DNA from: Alkalimonas delamerensis
Lineage (GTDB): Bacteria; Pseudomonadota; Gammaproteobacteria; Enterobacterales; Alteromonadaceae
DNA: 64,000 bases
Assembly: GCF_030717955.1 (NCBI RefSeq)
Contig: NZ_JAUZVY010000002.1
Location: 1 to 64,000 of the forward strand
Reading direction: 5' to 3'
The stretch's first letter is position 1, and every line of letters starts with the position of its first letter. Shown one piece after another: positions 1 through 7,375 of the stretch. The position numbers and the translations under genes were made by a program. The notes under the pieces are model-generated. The model was given only the letters and a program-made list of their open reading frames with translations, had not been told where the DNA came from and did not search any database.

Positions 1-60
1 ACGCAGCTGCGACGATGGTAGTGTGGCATTCGCCATGCGAGAGTAGTACACCGCCAGGCA
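1..60 (+). rRNA. rrf: 5S ribosomal RNA, 3' part
   Basis: The first 60 bases match the 3' half of bacterial 5S rRNA: the GATGGTAGTGTGG block, a small hairpin and CATGCGAGAGTAG, ending in the closing-stem sequence CGCCAGGC. The 5' half lies outside the window. A strong terminator follows immediately, so this is the end of an rrn operon. Confidence 0.93.
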
Positions 61-74
61 CCCAATAAACAAAG

Positions 75-104
75 AACCCCCAGCAGCAATGCTGGGGGTT
101 TTTG
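75..104 (+). terminator. rho-independent terminator of the rrn operon
   Basis: An 8-bp GC-rich stem CCCCCAGC/GCTGGGGG (77-84 and 91-98) with loop AGCAAT is followed by a T run. It lies 15 bases after the 5S rRNA end and closes the ribosomal operon. Confidence 0.93.
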
Positions 105-328
105 TTTATCCGCTGCGCGGAGGTACCACTCAACCATGCCGGCCACCGAGGTGGCATTGCGAAACACGTCCCTGTGTTTCGCCCTTCGGGCCTGCCTAAC
201 GGCAGTCCTAAAACGCTCCCGGCGTTTTAGTCGCCATGCTGGCTCGGTGTATCACCCAACTACATGCGAAGGCTGAGGCCTCGTTCAGATCGACATCAAC
301 TTGTTTGACTGAGCGATTAGCGAAGGAC

Positions 329-349
329 AAATGTGCTGGGAGCACATTT
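329..349. repeat. perfect 9-bp stem hairpin in the intergenic region
   Basis: AAATGTGCT/AGCACATTT with a GGG loop. Its right arm runs into the first copy of the 120-bp tandem repeat. There is no T run, so it is not an obvious terminator. The whole stretch 105-660 has no convincing coding sequence on either strand. Confidence 0.6.
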
Positions 350-620
350 GAACAGCTTTAGCTGGCCCGAAGGGCGTAGGGCAGGATGCCCGGAGTAGTT
401 GTTGTGGCGAGCCTGAAGGAGGTTTCAGCCTGGAGCCAGAGCGGGCATTATTTTCCTGATACACATTTGCACAGCGTTAGCTGGCCCGAAGGGCGTAGGG
501 CAGGACGCCCGTAGTAGTTGTTGTGGCGAGCCTGAAGGAGCGTCTCAGCCTGGAGCCAGAGCGGGCATTATTTTCCTGATACGCATTTGAACAGCGTCAG
601 CTGGCCAGAAGGGCGGAGGG
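343..620. repeat. tandem repeat, about 2.3 copies of a 119-120-bp unit
   Basis: Copies start near 343 (CACATTTGAACAGC), 462 (CACATTTGCACAGC) and 582 (CGCATTTGAACAGC). The third stops after about 38 bases. Copies 1 and 2 differ at only a few positions. Each carries CTGGCCCGAAGGGCG and GCCTGGAGCCAGAGCGGGC, which can form short hairpins. No coding frame runs through the copies. Function is unknown. Confidence 0.85.
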
Positions 621-629
621 TGTGGACGT

Positions 630-650
630 AGGCCTCAAGGACTGAGGCCT
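630..650. terminator. hairpin downstream of sufE, possible weak terminator
   Basis: An 8-bp inverted repeat AGGCCTCA/TGAGGCCT with a 5-base loop lies 14 bases past the sufE stop codon. It has no U tract in the minus direction, so termination here is only possible. Confidence 0.35.
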
Positions 651-663
651 TAGGTGATAGTTG

Positions 664-1074
664 TTAGTGCTGCGCTTGCGCCAGGGCTTTAATTTTTGCC
701 ACGATAGCGCGCAGTCCATTTCCACGGGTTGGGCTGATATGGCGCTCTAAATCCAGCGCTTTAAAGTAACTGTCGATATCAAACGCCAGGATCTCTGCAG
801 CGGTTTTGTTGTGGTAAGCAGCAAGGACAATGGCGAGTAGGCCATTCACAATCACTGCATCGCTGTCGGCCTGAAACTGTAGCCGCCCTTGATCGCTGTT
901 GCTGAGCAACCAGACTTTACTCTGACAGCCTGGCACCAGCCGATCGTCGGTTTTGTAGGCATCGTCCAGTGCCGGGATACTTTTGCCCAAATCGATGATG
1001 TATTGGTAGCGTTGTTCCCAATCATCAAAAAAGGCGATGTCGTCTACGATCTCTTGATCACTTGGTAAGGTCAT
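664..1074 (-). CDS. sufE: SufE, sulphur acceptor for the SufS cysteine desulfurase
   Basis: 136 residues, the usual length for SufE/CsdE. SufE takes the persulphide sulphur from SufS onto its own cysteine and hands it to the SufBCD scaffold in the cytosol. The acceptor cysteine is C50 in the VPGCQSKVW motif (E. coli SufE C51), and the C-terminal segment HISPTRGNGL is also typical. It is the last gene of the suf run, 31 bases after sufT. In E. coli sufE also ends the operon. The identification is firm from motif, length and context. Confidence 0.95.
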   Translation of the reverse strand: MTLPSDQEIVDDIAFFDDWEQRYQYIIDLGKSIPALDDAYKTDDRLVPGCQSKVWLLSNSDQGRLQFQADSDAVIVNGLLAIVLAAYHNKTAAEILAFDIDSYFKALDLERHISPTRGNGLRAIVAKIKALAQAQH

Positions 1075-1105
1075 AATGTCTCTTGCTTGTTTCTACTGGC
1101 CGTTC

Positions 1106-1639
1106 TCAGAAGAAGACACCGGCTTCGAGCTGGGCTTCTTCACTCATCATATCGCGTGACCAGGGTGGGTCAAATACCAGGTTTACCTTGACCTGGTTGA
1201 CGTTGGGCACCATACCAACCCGGTGCTCGACGTCACCGACCAGCACAGGGCCCATGCCACAGGCCGGGGCTGTCAGCGTCATGTCGATATCGACCGTCTG
1301 ACTGGCCTGATCAATGCTGACTTTGTAAATCAAGCCCAGCGACAGCAGATTGGTCGGGATCTCTGGATCGTAGACACTTTCCAGAGCCTGGTAGACCTGT
1401 TTTTCTTCGATGTTGCCATCGGCAGGGGGCTGAAAATGCAATTGCAGGGGCTTACGGCCCAAGGCGTCGGCATCGGTGCCATCGATCCGGTACATGTTGC
1501 CACGCCAGGTAATGGTGTAATTGCCGCCCAGATCCTGGGTAATGGTCACAAACTCACCGGCCGGGATCTGCTCTTTGTTTCCCTGGGGCACACGTCTGGC
1601 GATGCAGTCACGCTCTGTAGCCACCATTCTTTGCTGCAT
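1106..1639 (-). CDS. sufT: SufT, DUF59/MIP18-family Fe-S assembly protein
   Basis: 177 residues. The C-terminal half is a MIP18/DUF59 domain with the hallmark DPEIPTNLLSLGLIY (about residues 90-105) and the cysteine motif APACGMGP. The N-terminal part is the extension seen in bacterial SufT. SufT proteins assist Fe-S cluster maturation or delivery, but their exact reaction is unsettled. The start at 1639 is supported by GAGG seven bases upstream. It lies between sufA and sufE, spaced 31-39 bases on each side, in the same direction, so it is very probably co-transcribed. Confidence 0.92.
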   Translation of the reverse strand: MQQRMVATERDCIARRVPQGNKEQIPAGEFVTITQDLGGNYTITWRGNMYRIDGTDADALGRKPLQLHFQPPADGNIEEKQVYQALESVYDPEIPTNLLSLGLIYKVSIDQASQTVDIDMTLTAPACGMGPVLVGDVEHRVGMVPNVNQVKVNLVFDPPWSRDMMSEEAQLEAGVFF

Positions 1640-1678
1640 GTTTACCTCGCGCGGTTCTGAACAACGGGGGCCTTGGCT

Positions 1679-2044
1679 TTAACCAACATTAAAGCTTTCA
1701 CCACAACCACACTCAGCAACGACATTGGGATTGTTGAACTTAACCAGCCCATTCAGGCCTTCTTTAACGTAATCGATCTCGGTGTCTTGCACCAGGCTCA
1801 ATGCTTTTTGATCGATGCAAATGGTCAGGTTATCACTGGCCCTCACCTGGGTATCGCTGTCAGCTGCTTGCGGTACAAAATCCAGCACATAGGCGTAACC
1901 ACTGCAGCCACTGACTTTGGTGGATAAACGCAGGACTTTGCCGGGCTGTTTGGCCAGCATGCTTTCAAAGTAATCAATGGCCGTCTGGGTCAGACGAATG
2001 GGATCACCCTGACGAGCGGTTGGAGTAAAGGTTTCAACGTGCAT
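1679..2044 (-). CDS. sufA: SufA, A-type Fe-S carrier (HesB/IscA family)
   Basis: 121 residues. It has the three conserved cluster-binding cysteines: C47 in STKVSGCSGYAY and C112/C114 in the C-terminal ECGCGESF. A-type carriers accept Fe-S clusters from the scaffold and pass them to apo-proteins. AAGGAGC lies eight bases before the ATG. The gene begins 10 bases after the sufS stop. In E. coli sufA is first in the operon, whereas here it is fifth. IscA or ErpA would have the same motif, but the neighbours make SufA the natural name. Confidence 0.93.
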   Translation of the reverse strand: MHVETFTPTARQGDPIRLTQTAIDYFESMLAKQPGKVLRLSTKVSGCSGYAYVLDFVPQAADSDTQVRASDNLTICIDQKALSLVQDTEIDYVKEGLNGLVKFNNPNVVAECGCGESFNVG

Positions 2045-2054
2045 TCTGTGCTCC

Positions 2055-3284
2055 TTACGCCAGCATTTGCTGCGCTTTTTTTAGCGCAATGAATAAGGCA
2101 TCTACTTCTTGCAGCGTATTGTACACTGAAAATGAAGCTCTGGCGGTACCAGGGACGCCCAAACGTCGCATCAGAGGTTGGGCGCAGTGATCGCCAGTAC
2201 GGATGGCGACACCCTGACGGTCCAGTAAAAAACCAACATCGGCTGGATGACTGCCTGCAAGGTTAAAGCTGAGAACCCCCACCTTGGCAGGGGCTGTGCC
2301 GACCAATTGCATGCCGGCAAAGTCCTGAGCCTGCTGCGTGGCATGGGCCAGTAGTGCTTGCTCATGTGCTTGCACAGCGGCTAAATCGAGTTGGCTAAAC
2401 CAGTTGATCCCTGCTGCCATGCCAATGGCACCAGCGATGTGCGGGGTACCCGCTTCCAATCGGTTGGGCAACTCACCCCAGCTGGATTCCTGATAACTGA
2501 CCCTGGAAATCATTTCGCCGCCGGTTTGCCAGACAGGCCAATCCTGCAACACTGAGGCTTTACCCCACAGCACGCCAATGCCGGTGGGGCCGAACAGCTT
2601 ATGGCCTGAAAAGGCATAAAAATCACAGCCGATATCAGCGACCTGAACACCACCATGGGCAATGCCCTGTGCGCCATCAATCAACACCAGGGCGCCTTTG
2701 GCCTTGGCCTGAGCTGTCAGTGCTTTAATGGGATTTAAGGTGCCTAGCGCGTTGGATACATGGGGCAGGGCAACCAAGCGCGTTCGTTCGGATAACAAAC
2801 TGGAAAATGCGTCGGTATCCAGCGCACCGTTGTCATGGATGGGCGCGACTTTCAGCACAGCGCCGCTGCGCAGACAGGCTTGTTGCCAGGTGACCAGATT
2901 GGCGTGATGTTCCATTTCGGTGACCAGCACCTCATCACCTGCGGTCAGTTGCTGCGCCATGCCATTGGCGACAATGTTGATGGCTTCGGTGGTACCGCTG
3001 GTCCAAATCACTTCACTGCGATCGGCGGCACCGATGAAGTTTGCCACGGTGTCACGGGCATGCTCGTAGCGGCGGGTTGCCTCATCCGCCAGCTGGTGAG
3101 CGCCTCGGTGCACATTGGCATTGCACTGGGTATAAAAGTCGGTGATGGCCTGGATGACGGCGCGCGGCTTTTGCGTGGTCGCGGCATTGTCCAGATAGAC
3201 CAGGGGATTGCCATCTATTGTCTGGTGCAAAATTGGAAACTCAGACCGCAAGGCCTCAAGGTTGAGTGCTACTGCCGTACTCAT
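2055..3284 (-). CDS. sufS: SufS, group II cysteine desulfurase
   Basis: 409 residues from the chosen start. It is a PLP-dependent class V aminotransferase-fold enzyme that releases sulphur from cysteine as a persulphide. The PLP lysine is K229 in FSGHKLFGPTG and the persulphide cysteine is C367 in RTGDHCAQPLM (E. coli SufS K226 and C364). LIDGAQ is the cofactor-binding aspartate motif. The ATG at 3284 overlaps the sufD stop as ATGA and has AGGAG nine bases upstream. An upstream in-frame start at 3332 would add 16 residues inside sufD and has no such support. Confidence 0.96.
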   Translation of the reverse strand: MSTAVALNLEALRSEFPILHQTIDGNPLVYLDNAATTQKPRAVIQAITDFYTQCNANVHRGAHQLADEATRRYEHARDTVANFIGAADRSEVIWTSGTTEAINIVANGMAQQLTAGDEVLVTEMEHHANLVTWQQACLRSGAVLKVAPIHDNGALDTDAFSSLLSERTRLVALPHVSNALGTLNPIKALTAQAKAKGALVLIDGAQGIAHGGVQVADIGCDFYAFSGHKLFGPTGIGVLWGKASVLQDWPVWQTGGEMISRVSYQESSWGELPNRLEAGTPHIAGAIGMAAGINWFSQLDLAAVQAHEQALLAHATQQAQDFAGMQLVGTAPAKVGVLSFNLAGSHPADVGFLLDRQGVAIRTGDHCAQPLMRRLGVPGTARASFSVYNTLQEVDALFIALKKAQQMLA

Positions 3285-4540
3285 TGAACTTCCATCTCCT
3301 TGAAACGGGCGCGAAGTTGAGGTTGCAACCATGCCGCTAACTGCTGGTTCGGCATTTGGTTGACCAGCTCCTGAATAAAGCCAAAGTTCAGCATGATCAA
3401 CGCCTGAGAGCGGGAAATACCGCGCGAGCGCAGATAATACAGCGCTTGCTCTTCAATCTCGGCAACAGTGGCTCCGTGGGCACATTGCACGTCATCGGCG
3501 TAGATTTCCAGCTCGGGCTTGGTGTTGATTTGGCCACGGCGGGACAACAGCAAATTGCGGTTGTTGAGTTCCGCCAGGGTTTTCTGGGCATCGCGGTGAA
3601 TGTGAATGCGGCCATTGAAGACGGCATTGGCCTTATCGCCGACGATACCACGAACATTTTCTTCGGTAGTCCCGTTTGGTTTGGCATGCTCGATGGTGCT
3701 GTGCAAATCGAAGTGCTCGGACTCAGCCAACAAGTAGATGGCATTGAGTTTGGCGTGTGCATGCTCGCCGTTGTGAATGATGTCGATATCGGTACGGGAT
3801 AGAGCGCTGCCATAGCCAATCAGGGTGCTATTGAGTTGAGCCCGGTGGTGCAGGCAAAAGTGGCAGCCGCCAAAGTGAAGCGCCTGCCCCGATTGCAATG
3901 CCAGCCGGTAATGATCCAGCTCAGCGTCTTCGGCGAGATCCAATTCGGTAAAAGCCGTGGTGACACTGCTTTCATTGCCAAGGAACTGCTCAATTAGGCT
4001 GGCCTTGGCTTTGTGCCCTAACCGAACCAGCACACGCTGATGGTTTTGCTGGCCTTCGGTGGACTGATGCACAATACGGATGGGTTGTGGCAGATGACAG
4101 CCATCGTCTAGCTGAATAAACACAATGTCTTGTGCCAGTACATCATTCACCAGGCCAAACAGGTGCCGCTCTGGTTTAATGTTGGCAAATTGGGTGGTGG
4201 CCAGCACTTGCTGCTCGGGTGGCAGTGAAGCCATGCTGTCAATGCGAACGCCTGCCGGCAATTGCAGGGTGCTCAGATCGCTTTGCAGCTGGCCATTGAG
4301 AAACACCAGCTCCAGGCAGTCCAACCCTTCTATTGCAGGTATCTCTGATACCTGTTGCTCAGCTGGAGCCTCAGCCGACAGCTGTTCCAGCGCTGACAAC
4401 GAGGTGTATTTCCAGCCTTCGGTGCGGCGGCTAGGCCAGGGCGTGCTTTGCAAGGCCGCTAAGGCGCGGTTGCGGCTGGGGGTGAGCCAGTCCTGATTTG
4501 CCTGGCTGCGCTCTAGCGCTTGTTGCAGCCATGCACTCAT
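3281..4540 (-). CDS. sufD: SufD, component of the SufBC2D scaffold
   Basis: 419 residues. SufD is a paralogue of SufB that forms a right-handed beta-helix and partners SufB and the SufC ATPase in cluster assembly. Typical C-terminal features are the DDVQCAHGATV segment (about residues 349-359) and the helical tail YYLRSRGISRSQA. The ATG overlaps the sufC stop (ATGA) and has GGAGG upstream; its own stop overlaps the sufS start. These couplings suggest translational linkage of C, D and S. Confidence 0.95.
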   Translation of the reverse strand: MSAWLQQALERSQANQDWLTPSRNRALAALQSTPWPSRRTEGWKYTSLSALEQLSAEAPAEQQVSEIPAIEGLDCLELVFLNGQLQSDLSTLQLPAGVRIDSMASLPPEQQVLATTQFANIKPERHLFGLVNDVLAQDIVFIQLDDGCHLPQPIRIVHQSTEGQQNHQRVLVRLGHKAKASLIEQFLGNESSVTTAFTELDLAEDAELDHYRLALQSGQALHFGGCHFCLHHRAQLNSTLIGYGSALSRTDIDIIHNGEHAHAKLNAIYLLAESEHFDLHSTIEHAKPNGTTEENVRGIVGDKANAVFNGRIHIHRDAQKTLAELNNRNLLLSRRGQINTKPELEIYADDVQCAHGATVAEIEEQALYYLRSRGISRSQALIMLNFGFIQELVNQMPNQQLAAWLQPQLRARFKEMEVQ

Positions 4541-5301
4541 GAAGAGGCCTCCTCAGTGGCTTCGATACCCAAAAAAGCGTAGCCTTCTTTTTCAACTTTC
4601 AATGCCAGCGAGGCATCGCCGCTTTTAACGATTTTGCCATTGGCAAGAATGTGAACGAAGTCAGGTTTGATGTAGTCCAGCAAACGCTGATAGTGGGTAA
4701 TGACCAGAAAGCTGCGCTCGCTGTTGCGCTGGCTGTTGACGCCACTGGCAACAACTTGCAGGGCATCGATATCCAGGCCGGAGTCGGACTCGTCCAAAAT
4801 ACACAGCTTGGGTTCCAGTAGGATCATTTGCATGATCTCATTGCGCTTTTTCTCACCACCAGAGAAGCCTTCATTGACGCCACGCTTTAAGAAATCCAGT
4901 GGCAGCTGCACTTGCTTGCAGGCTTCTTTGGCTTTTTTCAGAAACTCAGCGGCGCTCAGTGGCTCTTCGCCACGTTGTTCACGGATAGCATTGACCGACT
5001 CTTTCATGAACTCCATGTTGCTGACGCCCGGGATTTCTACCGGGTATTGAAATGCCAGAAACAGCCCATGGCGAGCACGGTCTTCGACTTCCATCTCCAG
5101 CAAATCGTCATCCATAAACTGGACGCTGCCGCCTTCAACCTCGTAGCCGTCCCGTCCAGACAGCAAATAGCTCAGGGTACTTTTGCCGGCCCCGTTGGGT
5201 CCCATAATGGCATGGACTTCACCTGGTTTAATTTGCAGGTTCAGGCCTTTAAGAATGGATTGTTGCCCAACACGGGCGTGCAGGTTGTCAATGGTAAGCA
5301 T
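4537..5301 (-). CDS. sufC: SufC, ABC-type ATPase of the SUF scaffold
   Basis: 254 residues. It is a soluble ABC ATPase that drives rearrangement of the SufB-SufD dimer during cluster assembly. The Walker A is GPNGAGKST (about residues 35-43), the signature is FSGGEKKRNE, the Walker B is LCILDESDSGLD and the H-loop is VITHYQRLL. The FSGGEKKR signature and LDESDSGLDID are diagnostic for SufC. It starts six bases after the sufB stop. Confidence 0.97.
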   Translation of the reverse strand: MLTIDNLHARVGQQSILKGLNLQIKPGEVHAIMGPNGAGKSTLSYLLSGRDGYEVEGGSVQFMDDDLLEMEVEDRARHGLFLAFQYPVEIPGVSNMEFMKESVNAIREQRGEEPLSAAEFLKKAKEACKQVQLPLDFLKRGVNEGFSGGEKKRNEIMQMILLEPKLCILDESDSGLDIDALQVVASGVNSQRNSERSFLVITHYQRLLDYIKPDFVHILANGKIVKSGDASLALKVEKEGYAFLGIEATEEASS

Positions 5302-5307
5302 GAATGA

Positions 5308-6744
5308 TTATCCTACTGAGCCTTCAAGGCTGATTTCGAGTAATTTGCCCGCCTCTACAGCGAACTCCATCGGCAGTTCTTTGAATACTTCTTTGCAGAA
5401 GCCATTCACAATCATAGAGACAGCTTTTTCTGCATCCAAACCGCGCTGTTTGCATAAAAACAGCTGATCCTCGCTGACTTTGGAGGTAGTCGCTTCGTGC
5501 TCGACTTTAGCGGTGGGGTTTCGGCTTTCAATGTACGGGAAGGTGTGGGCGCCACAGCGATCACCAATCAACAAGGAATCGCACTCGGTGAAGTTGCGGG
5601 CACCATCGGCTTTGGGTCCCATGTGGACCAGCCCCCGGTAGCTGTTGTTGCTGCGGCCGGCACTGATGCCTTTCGAGATGATGGTGGAGCGGGTGTTTTT
5701 GCCCAGATGGATCATCTTGGTACCGGTATCGGCCTGTTGCCGGCCGCGGGTCAGTGCAACCGAATAAAATTCACCGACGCTGTTGTCGCCTTTAAGCACA
5801 CAGCTCGGGTATTTCCAGGTCACGGCCGAGCCGGTTTCTACCTGAGTCCAGGAAATGTGCGCATTGGTATGACAAATACCGCGTTTGGTAACAAAATTAT
5901 AAATACCGCCTTTGCCATCTTCGTCACCCGGGTACCAGTTCTGCACGGTGGAGTATTTAATTTTGGCATCGTCCATCGCGACCAGCTCGACCACGGCAGC
6001 GTGCAGCTGATTTTCATCTCGTTGAGGGGCGGTACAGCCTTCGAGGTAACTGACGTAGCTGCCTTCATCGGCCACAATTAGCGTGCGTTCAAACTGGCCG
6101 GTGTTTTGTTCGTTAATACGGAAATAAGTGGATAACTCCATGGGGCAGCGGACGCCTTTGGGAATATACACAAAGGATCCGTCCGTAAAGACAGCACTGT
6201 TTAAAGCAGCGAAGTAATTGTCTGAGCGCGGTACCACAGAGCCAAGGTACTTTTTCACCAACTCCGGGTAGTTCTGAATGGCTTCAGAAATTGGGCAGAA
6301 AATGACGCCAGCTTCTTTTAACTTTTCACGAAAGGTGGTGGCAACGGAAACCGAGTCAAATACCATATCGACTGCAACGCCAGCCAGCACTTCTTGCTCG
6401 TGCACCGGGATGCCGAGCTTCTCGTAAACACGCAACAGTTCCGGATCCACTTCGTCCAGCGACTTAGGCTTGTCTTTCATGCTCTTAGGCGCGGAATAAT
6501 AGGAAATCGCCTGGTAGTCGATTTTGGGGTAGTGCAGATGGGCCCACTCGGGCTCTTCCATTTTCAACCAGCTGTGGTAAGCGCGCAGCCGCCATTCCAG
6601 CATCCACTCTGGCTCATTTTTCATCGCAGAAATGCGTCGAATGACGTCTTCATCCAGCCCCGCTGCAAAAGTTTCCGACTCAATGTCCGACACAAAGCCG
6701 GCTTCGTACTTGCGGGATAACGCCTGGTCAATTTGCTCAGTCAT
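5308..6744 (-). CDS. sufB: SufB, Fe-S scaffold subunit
   Basis: 478 residues from the ATG at 6744, which has GAGGAAAG about ten bases upstream. The in-frame extension to 6774 lacks a ribosome-binding site and does not look like SufB. SufB carries the nascent cluster in SufBC2D. Conserved blocks are YIPKGVRCPMELSTYFRIN, VSYLEGCTAP and NFTECDSLLIGDRCGAHTFP, which includes the conserved C-terminal cysteine region, followed by VEHEATTSKVSEDQLF. It is the first gene of the operon, with a promoter and IscR-like site upstream. Confidence 0.96.
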   Translation of the reverse strand: MTEQIDQALSRKYEAGFVSDIESETFAAGLDEDVIRRISAMKNEPEWMLEWRLRAYHSWLKMEEPEWAHLHYPKIDYQAISYYSAPKSMKDKPKSLDEVDPELLRVYEKLGIPVHEQEVLAGVAVDMVFDSVSVATTFREKLKEAGVIFCPISEAIQNYPELVKKYLGSVVPRSDNYFAALNSAVFTDGSFVYIPKGVRCPMELSTYFRINEQNTGQFERTLIVADEGSYVSYLEGCTAPQRDENQLHAAVVELVAMDDAKIKYSTVQNWYPGDEDGKGGIYNFVTKRGICHTNAHISWTQVETGSAVTWKYPSCVLKGDNSVGEFYSVALTRGRQQADTGTKMIHLGKNTRSTIISKGISAGRSNNSYRGLVHMGPKADGARNFTECDSLLIGDRCGAHTFPYIESRNPTAKVEHEATTSKVSEDQLFLCKQRGLDAEKAVSMIVNGFCKEVFKELPMEFAVEAGKLLEISLEGSVG

Positions 6745-6845
6745 AATCTGACTCTTTCCTCGTGTAGAGAACACTGCAAGGTCTAATTGTCCGGTAAAAC
6801 CGGCCTGATTGCATGCGTTATTTCAAGAAAAAGGTGAATACCCCG

Positions 6846-6874
6846 ATCTTACAATACCCGAGTAAAACACTCAA
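6846..6874 (-). promoter_or_regulatory. sigma-70 type promoter of the suf operon
   Basis: On the minus strand TTGAGT (6874-6869) is separated by exactly 17 bases from TAAGAT (6851-6846). This puts the start of transcription near 6839, about 95 bases before sufB. The -35 lies inside the IscR-like palindrome. The -10 matches the consensus at only four of six positions, so the assignment rests partly on context. Confidence 0.6.
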
Positions 6875-6878
6875 GTAT
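6854..6878. promoter_or_regulatory. IscR-type operator (type 1-like palindrome)
   Basis: A 25-bp imperfect palindrome with half-sites ATACCCGAGT and ACTCAAGTAT around AAAAC. It matches the type 1 IscR consensus (ATASYYGACTRWWWYAGTCRRSTAT) at 23 of 25 positions; the two differences are symmetric (GAGT/ACTC instead of GACT/AGTC). It covers the -35 of the suf promoter, as expected for repression by IscR or another Rrf2-family regulator. No Rrf2 gene is present in the window. Confidence 0.8.
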
Positions 6879-6924
6879 TGATTCTTCAATACGGCTTGCT
6901 GTTGAGTTCTGGATTGGTGCATGG

Positions 6925-6955
6925 ATAAAAAATGCCGGCTTTTAGCCGGCATTTG
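6925..6955 (-). terminator. rho-independent terminator after the PstS-like gene
   Basis: Inverted repeat ATGCCGGC/GCCGGCAT around TTTTA (6932-6952) is followed on the minus strand by a T run (6932-6926). It lies 15 bases after the stop of the 6970-7365 gene and separates it from the suf promoter. Confidence 0.88.
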
Positions 6956-6969
6956 AACATGATGACAAC

Positions 6970-7365
6970 TTATTCATTGGCGATGGTGGCAATCACCCGT
7001 ACCTGATCGGTCACTTCGCTTGCTGGGATATAGCCCAGGCTGTTTGGGTTGCTTGCAACAAACTCAATTTTGGCTTGCACCGAATCCACTTCAACCGGTG
7101 GACGCCCTTTACCGGTAAAAACCAGCCGTGACCAGTAGGCTTTCATTTGCGCTGGGCTACGGCCCAGAGCTTCTTGCTCAAATTGATCGCGAAGCGGGTT
7201 ATTTTCCGGTAGGTTCACCGGCATCAGGTTGCCAGCTCGCCCCATGTAGATACGAGACACCTCGTCCAGACTGACATCGGCAGTCGCTGGGTGAGCGATA
7301 ACAGCAATGTCGGCCGCACAAAGGCTGGAAAAAAATGTCAGAGAAGCAATCAGTAATTTTTTCAT
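6970..7365 (-). CDS. PstS-like periplasmic phosphate-binding-family protein
   Basis: 131 residues from the ATG at 7365 (AAGGA upstream). An Sec signal peptide (MKKLLIASLTFFSSLCAA) precedes a short type II periplasmic binding domain of the PBP-like family, with the LDEVSRIYMGR and LGYIPASEV motifs typical of small 'phosphate ABC transporter substrate-binding' proteins. It is about half the size of true PstS and no permease or ATPase genes are nearby, so a transport role is not shown. It follows the porin-like gene by 10 bases and is probably co-transcribed; similar pairs are common in gammaproteobacteria. Confidence 0.8.
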   Translation of the reverse strand: MKKLLIASLTFFSSLCAADIAVIAHPATADVSLDEVSRIYMGRAGNLMPVNLPENNPLRDQFEQEALGRSPAQMKAYWSRLVFTGKGRPPVEVDSVQAKIEFVASNPNSLGYIPASEVTDQVRVIATIANE

Positions 7366-7375
7366 AACGATGTCC

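Noticed and set aside
343..620. Possible CRISPR array
   Set aside because: The repeats are ~120 bp in direct tandem with no unique spacers.
2835..3287. Long open frames antisense to sufS and other suf genes
   Set aside because: They mirror the codon pattern of the real genes, lack ribosome-binding sites and have no recognisable protein features.
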